From: a virus
DNA length: 25,835 nt
Virus record (IMG/VR): IMGVR_UViG_3300013129_001879
Coordinates: 1-25,835 of that record
Strand: one strand, 5' to 3'
Shown here: one piece after another, positions 1-5,931 of the stretch
How the letters are laid out: every line of letters starts with the position of its first letter
How positions within the stretch are numbered: position 1 is the first letter of the stretch
Made by a program: the position numbers and the translations under genes
Notes under the pieces: model-generated
What the model saw: only the letters and a program-made list of their open reading frames with translations
The model's database searches: none
Told to the model about the DNA's origin: nothing

Positions 1-1
1 T

Positions 2-409
2 GTTATTGATATTGCTACAAGTACATATACTTCAGGATGGGCGAATGTAAAACAGCATTCTATAACAGTACCAACATTTAGCAGTTCAACTAAAACTGCA
101 TTGATATTGTACAATAGTGGAGTTCATTGTCACTCAGATGGAGCAAATGGTCATGGTACATCCATTGAATGGAGATTATTATGGAATGGAACTCAAATAG
201 CATATACCCAAACAAATGCTACACAGGGGGATGATACAGTTTGTCCTATCATCTTCATGGTTCCAGTTAGTGCTAATAGCGGATCAGCGGCAACACTAAC
301 TTTACAGGCTTTTGCTCATAGTACAACAGGAAGGGCTAAAACCAATCATGGTCAAAATCCTTCCGCTGGACCGACTGGTCAATCAGAAGTCAATATCATG
401 TACTTCTAA
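2..409 (+). CDS. 3' end of a probable phage virion-surface protein (partial)
   Basis: The reading frame is open from the first bases of the window to the TAA at 407-409, so this is the C-terminal part (about 135 residues) of a gene that starts outside. The composition is rich in Ser, Thr, Asn and Gly with alternating hydrophobic residues, as in beta-sandwich tail-fibre, fibritin or head-decoration domains. No named motif is recognised. It is one of only two plus-strand genes here and converges on the DHFR gene, the two 3' ends overlapping by 14 bases. A structural role is inferred from composition and the phage context only. Confidence 0.55.
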   Translation, partial: VIDIATSTYTSGWANVKQHSITVPTFSSSTKTALILYNSGVHCHSDGANGHGTSIEWRLLWNGTQIAYTQTNATQGDDTVCPIIFMVPVSANSGSAATLTLQAFAHSTTGRAKTNHGQNPSAGPTGQSEVNIMYF

Positions 410-932
410 CAAGAGTATCAAAGTAATACGTTAGTCCTTCATATTCAAGGGGGTCACCTGGATGCAATTTCCACTGGTCCCCTTTCAAAATTGGAAACTT
501 TACATCTCCTGGAAATTCGCCATCAACTAATGTTCGATATACTGTATGAATGTGATGGTTCTTGATAGCATCTTTATACAATCTTGCTCCACCTATAATG
601 AAAGCTTGTTCAACCTTCAACCAGTTTTCACAGTAGATAATTGCTCGAGTAAGGTCTGAAAAACCCAGAACTTTTGCAGTAAGGTTTTCAAAGTCATTAT
701 GTGGCATATCTTCATCGAAGATATTAGAATTACTTATGACGATATTTGTACGACCAGGAAGAGGTCTCTTAGGGAGGGAAAGATAAGTATTCTTTCCCAT
801 AATGATAGGATGTCCTCTTGTAATCTTCCTAAAATGTAATAAGTCTGGTGGAAGGTGCCAAGGTATTGAATTTGTACTACTATTTCCAATTACACGATTA
901 TTGTCGTGTGCAACTATAACATTGAGTTTCAT
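396..932 (-). CDS. Dihydrofolate reductase
   Basis: Reduces dihydrofolate to tetrahydrofolate with NADPH, supporting thymidylate synthesis for phage DNA. The 178-residue length fits the family. Visible signatures: N-terminal strand followed by RVIGN, the substrate loop IPWHLPPDLLHFRK with the expected acidic residue (D30), the cofactor segment IIMGKNTYLSLP, PLPGRTNIVIS, and the late IIGGARLY glycine-rich motif. The start is supported by AGGA about 6 bases upstream of the ATG. T4-type phages usually carry such a gene (frd). Its 3' end overlaps the convergent plus-strand gene by 14 bases. Function is confident. Confidence 0.96.
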   Translation of the reverse strand: MKLNVIVAHDNNRVIGNSSTNSIPWHLPPDLLHFRKITRGHPIIMGKNTYLSLPKRPLPGRTNIVISNSNIFDEDMPHNDFENLTAKVLGFSDLTRAIIYCENWLKVEQAFIIGGARLYKDAIKNHHIHTVYRTLVDGEFPGDVKFPILKGDQWKLHPGDPLEYEGLTYYFDTLVRST

Positions 933-960
933 TTATTCCTATAAAGGGAGTTTCAATATT

Positions 961-1602
961 CTATTTATTCTTTCTATGACGGAAGCTAATCTTTTTATCA
1001 AAACCTTTACTTACAATCATATCTTCATTACTAATAGTAACAGGGGGTTTGACATCCGGACTTTCATTCAATACATTACTTAGAAAGTATTCAAGTTCTT
1101 GATATAGTTGTTCTGCAGGAATAATGTTAGCAAATCCATATTCAATCAATCGTGTAACGTTATCTTCTATGCGTACTTGATATCCTTTATTTCTTATCCA
1201 ATCTGAACGAACAACTGAAAAAACTGGAGAACCAACTTTTCTAGATATTTCAATCAATTCATCACAAGAATAACCTTGAGCATAAGTATGAGCCATACCT
1301 GCCCATCTTCCATATGAAAAAGTTGCTTTTGATTTTTCAATAGCTTTTTCATAGTCAAACAATACCCAATGCGGTTTTTCAAATTGACATTGTTGAGTAT
1401 TGATAAACAAGTATCTTTTACCATTGACAACAATATACTTTTTTTGCATTTTTTCAGCAAAAGAAAAATCGAATAGAAATCTTTCTTTGGTTATCACATT
1501 ATCAACATTGACGGAATTACGGAGATAGACAATTCTTTCATCTACTCCATATGAATTAATTAAATAGTCATAATAGTCTTTGAATGGACTTATGATTTTC
1601 AT
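961..1602 (-). CDS. Conserved phage-type protein of unknown function (213 aa)
   Basis: Not assigned to a function. The opening MKIISPFKDYYDYL followed by YGVDERIVYLR resembles a hypothetical family I recall from many phages. The body has mixed alpha/beta character, with conserved-looking segments around KYIVVNGKRYLFI and SPVFSVVRSDW, and a very basic tail (RHRKNK). A purine-rich GAGAG lies just before the ATG. It lies 28 bases upstream of DHFR on the same strand and 5 bases after the preceding gene, so it is probably co-transcribed with both. No signal peptide or membrane segment is visible. Confidence 0.8.
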   Translation of the reverse strand: MKIISPFKDYYDYLINSYGVDERIVYLRNSVNVDNVITKERFLFDFSFAEKMQKKYIVVNGKRYLFINTQQCQFEKPHWVLFDYEKAIEKSKATFSYGRWAGMAHTYAQGYSCDELIEISRKVGSPVFSVVRSDWIRNKGYQVRIEDNVTRLIEYGFANIIPAEQLYQELEYFLSNVLNESPDVKPPVTISNEDMIVSKGFDKKISFRHRKNK

Positions 1603-1607
1603 CTCTC

Positions 1608-2198
1608 TTATTCCATTTTATAATGTTTTGAAAGTTCTAAATAAAATTTATTTGGTAATTGGGAAGACTCGTCAAACGACATATTATCAAGAATAAAAGT
1701 CAAAACTTGTCCTTCAAAATGAAGATGACCAACTTGTCCGCCATATTGCTTTGTCATAATTTTAGCTAAAGCTGGATATAGTGTCATTCTTTGATTTTTA
1801 CTTCCATCTTCATGAGGTTTAGCCATAAAATACAAAATGTTATAATGTTCTTTTTGAAGTAAAGAACCTATCCCATGTGCAACAGTTCCAATTACTCGTC
1901 CTGCTTTGATACCCAAATTATTAGTATTAGCAATTATTCTTTTACCATTCAATATTTGATGATAATCTAATCTAAAAATCTTATATTTCTTTATTGACGG
2001 AATATCAATTTCATAATCTCTATCAATTGATATTGATGTTTCTTCAAGTAATATTACTTGAAATTGTTTATCTTCAATTTGAAAAGAACCTATCCATCCT
2101 CCTGAAAGCTGCTCTTCCCATTTGATAGGAAGAGCATTTTCTTTTTTCATTTCAGATAGAAAATCTCCAAATGTAAATCTTTCTATCTCGTTTCCCAT
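1608..2198 (-). CDS. Unknown protein, paralogue of the 4248-4787 product
   Basis: 196 residues of unrecognised function. It shares order and spacing of motifs with the protein at 4248-4787: an aromatic/acidic W(E/D) segment, then F-x-(I/V)-E-x-(K/E)-QFQ-(V/L), a hydrophobic helix (GTVAHGIGSLL here), then I-x-(Y/F)-F-x-AK followed by R-x-x-LY. The two are therefore probably ancient duplicates. Its start codon sits immediately after the Ro60 stop codon with no gap. The two paralogues bracket the Ro60 gene and its RNA. No catalytic motif is visible. Confidence 0.8.
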   Translation of the reverse strand: MGNEIERFTFGDFLSEMKKENALPIKWEEQLSGGWIGSFQIEDKQFQVILLEETSISIDRDYEIDIPSIKKYKIFRLDYHQILNGKRIIANTNNLGIKAGRVIGTVAHGIGSLLQKEHYNILYFMAKPHEDGSKNQRMTLYPALAKIMTKQYGGQVGHLHFEGQVLTFILDNMSFDESSQLPNKFYLELSKHYKME

Positions 2199-3833
2199 TT
2201 ACAAATTGCCATTGACAAATTCAGCAATCAATTGAGGAACTGCACTATCGAACCCAACTATATCCAATTGACGAGGATCTTTTGGATCAGCAATAGTAAA
2301 TCCAGTTGCTGAAGTTCCAAGAACGATATTACAAGCATTAGGCTTTTTCATGACTTGTCTAAAATCACGTAATGCTTGAGTTGGATGAATACGTCCTGCC
2401 CATGTTTCGTTATCAGTGATAGTGATAAAGCAATCTACATCAAGCTTATGCTTTGCAGCATAAATCATAGGTTGAGCACAATCAGTTCCTCCCCAACGAA
2501 ACTTTTGCATAGTATTCAATACCTGTTCCAATGTCATATCTGGAGATATGTTCAATGGGCTTACAGAAGTATCAAATCCAACGATATGATAGTTAGACTC
2601 GCGTTTAGCAATTGCCAAAGCAGTCACTGCAGCAACTTCAGCGGCACACAAATTGTTTAGTCCAACAACACTAGTACCCCACATTGAACCAGAACAATCA
2701 ATACCAATCAAGTAGTTTTTGCCAGTTGGCTCGATGAACTGAAATGCTTCATAGAACATTTTGTTCAATACTGTCACAATTTGTGGAGCAACATTCCAAG
2801 TCAATGAACCTTTGTCACCTCTGCCTTGAGCATAAGTTTTCAATGCATTCAAGATTGTGATAGGATGTACTCTTCCACGTTTGAGAGCATCAACATCTGA
2901 AAGTTTTGAAACGATTGCTTTCAATGATTGAGAAAATGGTTTGCCCATGCCGATTGAAGACATTCTTCCCAAGTTTCTTAGCAATGCAGTATAACCCATT
3001 CCAGGTAACAATGCTTCCCAGATGTCAGCATCTTTCAACAGTTCAGTTGGCAACATTTCATGAGACATATTGAACTTTTCAATACATTCAAGTGCCAAAG
3101 TTTTTGAACGATCTTTATGCAATGCCACATAGTTTTCAACGATCTTTGGGGCTTCAAGGGCTTTAGCAAATTTCACATCATCATCTTTAGCTGTCACCCA
3201 ACCATACAATGCAGTCTGTTCAGCACGATGAGGTTTGACATGAGCCAAACGCAATACGTCACGATGAGACCATCCATTACGTTGTTGATACTTCAAGATA
3301 CCAAATGCAAGTTTTGATACTTCTTTGCTATTGTACCAGTTTGAAATACCACGTTTTGCAGCACCATTCCATTTACCCATTGCATTGTACAAATCAACAA
3401 ACTGGAACAAGTGAGTACCAGTGCGACATACTTTTGGAAGTGCGTCAAAAGCAGCTTCACGAGCAAGAGGATTTGTGGATATTGCCACTAGTGCCAGTAC
3501 AAAGATTGCACTATCATTCTTTGGTGCTCGACCAGCATCAGAGATTACAGCTACACGTTTGGCAACTAAAACAGGGTTTTTAGCAATTAGGGCAAGGACA
3601 TTGGACGCAGCATCTTGTGTAAGCTTTTGAGCTGATGCATAATAGCTTGGCTTTTCAGTTCCTAAGATCAAAAAGCGATCAAGAACTTTCCATTCATCTA
3701 ACTGAAAGATAACTCCACCTGCGTGGTTTGAAACCATTTCAGCTTCACGACCAGGGATTGGTCGAGATTGAGAAGTTGTAGCATTTTTAGTAGGGACTAC
3801 AGATTTGAACAAATTGTTAGTTGCGTTTGACAT
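2199..3833 (-). CDS. rsr: Ro60/TROVE-domain RNA-binding protein (Rsr orthologue)
   Basis: Ro60 proteins are ring-shaped RNA-binding proteins that hold Y RNAs and misfolded RNAs; bacterial Rsr works with exoribonucleases in RNA decay and stress survival. This copy is 544 residues, about the normal length. The N-terminal two thirds is the helical TROVE ring, with the characteristic GWSHRDVLRLAHVKP (about 187-201). The C-terminal third is a vWA domain with an intact MIDAS: DCSGS (379-383), the Thr of GGTD (450) and ITDNE with D474. I chose ATG 3833 rather than an upstream in-frame ATG because GGAG lies about 12 bases before it and because the longer form would run into the RNA leader. The Y-like RNA lies 45 bases upstream on the same strand. 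Confidence 0.95.
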   Translation of the reverse strand: MSNATNNLFKSVVPTKNATTSQSRPIPGREAEMVSNHAGGVIFQLDEWKVLDRFLILGTEKPSYYASAQKLTQDAASNVLALIAKNPVLVAKRVAVISDAGRAPKNDSAIFVLALVAISTNPLAREAAFDALPKVCRTGTHLFQFVDLYNAMGKWNGAAKRGISNWYNSKEVSKLAFGILKYQQRNGWSHRDVLRLAHVKPHRAEQTALYGWVTAKDDDVKFAKALEAPKIVENYVALHKDRSKTLALECIEKFNMSHEMLPTELLKDADIWEALLPGMGYTALLRNLGRMSSIGMGKPFSQSLKAIVSKLSDVDALKRGRVHPITILNALKTYAQGRGDKGSLTWNVAPQIVTVLNKMFYEAFQFIEPTGKNYLIGIDCSGSMWGTSVVGLNNLCAAEVAAVTALAIAKRESNYHIVGFDTSVSPLNISPDMTLEQVLNTMQKFRWGGTDCAQPMIYAAKHKLDVDCFITITDNETWAGRIHPTQALRDFRQVMKKPNACNIVLGTSATGFTIADPKDPRQLDIVGFDSAVPQLIAEFVNGNL

Positions 3834-3878
3834 AATATAACACGGCTCCATATAAAGAATAGTAAGAAGCAAAACAAA

Positions 3879-4199
3879 CAGAAAGTGTGTAAGGGTGTTT
3901 CATCACAAAATCATTCGTTCAAAAGTCGATAACGAAGACTTCAGTCTAACTACAAAGTATTCAGACCTATCCCATTAGTTTCAGCAATGGACAACCTACA
4001 AAAGTATCTTGACTTTTACAAAGTTAGCGTTCGGTCTAACCACGATCCAGCCTATTACGTCGCTGACAATCCGTTCCTCAACAACACAACAACCTCCTTA
4101 CGGGATTGTCGGGAAGATGAAAGTTTCAGTCATAAGTTAAGATAATCATTACCATCGGAACGATTGATCTTGTGATGAAAAACCTACACACCTTTTCTG
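3879..4199 (-). ncRNA. Candidate phage Y RNA beside the Ro60 gene
   Basis: A gene-free stretch between a promoter and the Ro60 gene folds into an RNA whose ends pair. On the minus strand 4199-4158 pairs with 3920-3879: CAGAAA/TTTCTG, GTGTGTA/TACACAC, an 11-bp TTTCATCACAA/TTGTGATGAAA, then 11 of 12 pairs ending GTTC/GAAC. Directly above this is a Ro-site-like element: 5' strand GUUCCGAUGGUAAUG (4161-4147), 3' strand CGUUAUC-GACUUUU-GAAC (3934-3918). GGUAAUG pairs with CGUUAUC, leaving CGAU opposite GACUUUU. From memory, the 5' strand matches human Y4 (GGUCCGAUGGUAGUG) at 13 of 15 positions. The roughly 200-nt inner part holds several hairpins, including GACAAUC(C)CGU/ACGGAUUGUC and AAAAGU/ACUUUU. 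No complete tRNA mimic was recognised. Confidence 0.82.
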
Positions 4200-4213
4200 T
4201 ATTTTGAAAGTTT

Positions 4214-4242
4214 ATTATATCAAACTTTTAGAGCTATGTAAA
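4214..4242 (-). promoter_or_regulatory. Sigma70-type promoter of the Y-like RNA
   Basis: On the minus strand TTTACA (4242-4237), exactly 17 bases, then a perfect TATAAT (4219-4214). The predicted start near 4207 lies about 8 bases before the closing stem of the RNA at 4199. The same promoter probably also reads into the Ro60 gene. Confidence 0.75.
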
Positions 4243-4247
4243 CAATT

Positions 4248-4787
4248 TTAGATGAGTTTGACTAAATGATCTACTAACTCTACATTTATTGAGTTTTTGC
4301 TCAACACATAAAGTTCAAAATCATCATACTCTTTGATGAGAGACGACAAGTTCATACGTTTACATAACGAACTTGTCAGACGTTGGTATAAAGCTTTTCG
4401 ACTTTCAAAGACTTCGTCTCCTTTCTTAGCATTGAAAAAGATAACTTCTGCATGCGGTATCTTTGATTTTACCGCATTGATAACGATAGAAAATACTGCT
4501 AATGATTGTGAGGTAATTGCTGTACCATCACTTTTATATGATTTTGTTCCAGTGAAAGTATTTAGTTTTGTAAATGATACTTCATAAACAAATTGGTATT
4601 CTTTTTCATGCAAAAGTTCTGAAAGATCAAAATTTTCAATGTAAAGTTGAAACTGTTCACCTTCAACAGTAAAAAGAGTTTGATCTTTTGACCCAACCTT
4701 ATCCCATGAAAGTGTTTGATTTGTAGTATCAAAAATCTCCTGTAAAGATATTAAGATTTTATTATCTTTCATATTCTGTACACACAT
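4248..4787 (-). CDS. Unknown protein, paralogue of the 1608-2198 product
   Basis: 179 residues if started at ATG 4787, 174 if at the second ATG (4772, MKDNK). Neither has a clear Shine-Dalgarno sequence. The promoter -10 at 4801-4806 predicts a leader of only about 7 or 22 bases. The protein shares with the 1608-2198 product the pattern WDK...F-x-VEGEQFQL and VIFFNAK...R-x-LY, so the two are probably duplicates. It is followed by the Y-like RNA promoter and then Ro60. No enzyme motif, signal peptide or membrane segment is visible. Being part of an RNA-handling cassette is a positional guess. Confidence 0.8.
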   Translation of the reverse strand: MCVQNMKDNKILISLQEIFDTTNQTLSWDKVGSKDQTLFTVEGEQFQLYIENFDLSELLHEKEYQFVYEVSFTKLNTFTGTKSYKSDGTAITSQSLAVFSIVINAVKSKIPHAEVIFFNAKKGDEVFESRKALYQRLTSSLCKRMNLSSLIKEYDDFELYVLSKNSINVELVDHLVKLI

Positions 4788-4800
4788 TTTCTAAAATTTT

Positions 4801-4829
4801 ATTATATCAGGTCAGGGTCTAATTGTAAA
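4801..4829 (-). promoter_or_regulatory. Sigma70-type promoter embedded in an inverted repeat
   Basis: TTTACA (4829-4824), 17 bases, then TATAAT (4806-4801) on the minus strand. The -35 box lies in the loop, and the -10 box partly in the outer stem, of the 13-bp inverted repeat at 4804-4844. It would drive the 4248-4787 gene. Confidence 0.7.
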
Positions 4830-4844
4830 TACCTGACCTGATAT
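4804..4844 (-). terminator. 13-bp perfect inverted repeat, possible terminator overlapping a promoter
   Basis: Arms 4804-4816 and 4832-4844 (ATATCAGGTCAGG and its exact complement) enclose a 15-base loop, 10 bases after the stop codon of the 4855-5472 gene. In minus-strand RNA it is followed by AATAAAATTTT, a poor U-tract, so termination strength is uncertain. In the DNA it could also be an operator, since it spans the promoter of the next gene. Confidence 0.55.
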
Positions 4845-4854
4845 TGAACTCATT

Positions 4855-5472
4855 TTACGCAGCTTGTTTCATTGCATCCATCGGAACTGTTCCAGGAACT
4901 GGACCAGTTGAAGCAGGACCAATTGAAGGAACGATGTCATCATATGAACCGCCCACTTTGAAGTGTGAGTTCAACTTGCTCCATTGTCCTTGATAGAACG
5001 AATACATTTTTGAAATCGCATCTTTGATTTTTGCTAAAGATTTGACATCACCTGATTGAGCTGCTTCAATTGCGGCTTTCCAGTCAGCAACTACGGAAGG
5101 TGCATGAGTGGTTGCTATATACTTCAATAGTTCATCAGCCGAACGTTTGTCGCTAAAGTCTTTTGATTGACGTGGGTCATCAATTTGGTCAAGGAACTTC
5201 CAAAAGTTTTTAGAAACACCTGCTCCATCAAGTTTAGAAAAGTCATCCATTGCATCACGGTGATCTTTCTTTCCAAGTAATTGTAATCCAGCTAATTGAG
5301 TTGAAAGTTCTTCAACATCAACATCTTCAAGCGGATTTTCTTTATTAGCCAACATTGCATGAAGATGTCCAAGAAGTTTATCAACTCGTTCTACTAAGTA
5401 GAACTCTTGTTGTTGTTTCTGTTTATCTTCTTTCATCAATGTTTGCAATTCGTTTAGTAATTCGAATGCCAT
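4855..5472 (-). CDS. Unknown helical protein, paralogue of the 11050-11547 product
   Basis: 205 residues, predicted mostly helical, with a Gln/Lys-rich N-terminal heptad region and a Pro/Gly-rich C-terminal tail. It aligns by eye with the 11050-11547 product: LLNEL/LLQEL, ERVDKLL/ERVDHML, NKENP/NENNP, QLAGL in both, DDPRQSKDF/DEPRERKLF, and a following helix starting near ELLKYI/EFLTFI. The repeated family suggests a virion or assembly role, but nothing proves it. GGAG lies about 10 bases before the ATG. A 459-base gene-free region precedes it and the 4804-4844 inverted repeat follows it. Confidence 0.85.
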   Translation of the reverse strand: MAFELLNELQTLMKEDKQKQQQEFYLVERVDKLLGHLHAMLANKENPLEDVDVEELSTQLAGLQLLGKKDHRDAMDDFSKLDGAGVSKNFWKFLDQIDDPRQSKDFSDKRSADELLKYIATTHAPSVVADWKAAIEAAQSGDVKSLAKIKDAISKMYSFYQGQWSKLNSHFKVGGSYDDIVPSIGPASTGPVPGTVPMDAMKQAA

Positions 5473-5603
5473 GTTAGTTGTTCTCCATATATGTAAAAGT
5501 AATAAGGGTCTCTAGAGATTTTGCTCTGATGTATTTATCGGTCTTTGTAATAACCATACATTGTAGATGTTGTTTGAAAATCAAATTTTGTAGTTAGTGT
5601 TTT

Positions 5604-5829
5604 TCTAAGCAGTTGATTTTATTACAGTTTTTCAAAATGAAATATGTTCTAAGTTATTGATTTTATTACTATTTTTCAAAATGCTATTTTTCTGTGATAG
5701 AATAGCAATGGTTTTTTGATGAAAAATGATGATTTTTATGAAATCTTAGTAGAAAAACTGACAGACTATATAATGGATTTTGCTTAAGTATAACTTATTG
5801 ATTTTATTACTCGAAAAACTGACAGACTA
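5604..5829. repeat. Two interleaved direct-repeat families
   Basis: Family A: 36-bp repeats at 5604-5639 and 5648-5683 (31 of 36 identical), starting TCTAAG, containing TTGATTTTATTAC, ending TTTTTCAAAATG. The 13-base core recurs at 5798-5810. Family B: the 17-mer GAAAAACTGACAGACTA occurs exactly at 5752-5768 and 5813-5829, each copy followed within a few bases by a TATA-rich stretch. Core copy 3 of family A directly precedes copy 2 of family B. Confidence 0.8.
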
Positions 5830-5885
5830 AGGGTATATATATTATTCAGTTTCTCCCTCTCTCCTTTCTCTATTCACACATAGCA

Positions 5886-5917
5886 AAAAGGAGATGACTT
5901 TTACATCATCTCCTTTT
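5886..5917. terminator. Bidirectional hairpin terminator
   Basis: Arms AAAAGGAGATGA (5886-5897) and its complement (5906-5917) with an 8-base loop. The stem ends in a T-run on both strands. It lies 14 bases after the stop codon of the metalloprotease gene and is a good intrinsic terminator for it. Confidence 0.85.
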
Positions 5918-5931
5918 CTCTCAGTTTTTAG

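Larger units (their letters stand above)
5473..5931. other. Gene-free region, 459 bases
   Basis: Very AT-rich. It contains the ribosome binding site of the 4855-5472 gene at its left edge, the palindrome TCTCTAGAGA near 5509-5518, the direct repeats listed separately (5604-5829), a plus-strand TATAAT (5769-5774) without a convincing -35, and the terminator at 5886-5917. No ORF with a ribosome binding site and no tRNA is seen. It could be a leader, a replication site or carry a small RNA. Confidence 0.6.

Noticed and set aside
802-1083. Plus-strand ORF antisense to DHFR and the next gene
   Set aside because: No ribosome binding site, and it lies opposite a clear DHFR gene.
3117-3630. Several plus-strand ORFs within the Ro60 gene
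   Set aside because: They are antisense to a conserved TROVE domain and show no protein-like composition or ribosome binding sites.
3879-4199. The structured RNA being read from the plus strand
   Set aside because: Any inverted repeat folds on both strands, but the promoter, the Ro-site-like 5' strand and the direction of the Ro60 gene all point to the minus strand.
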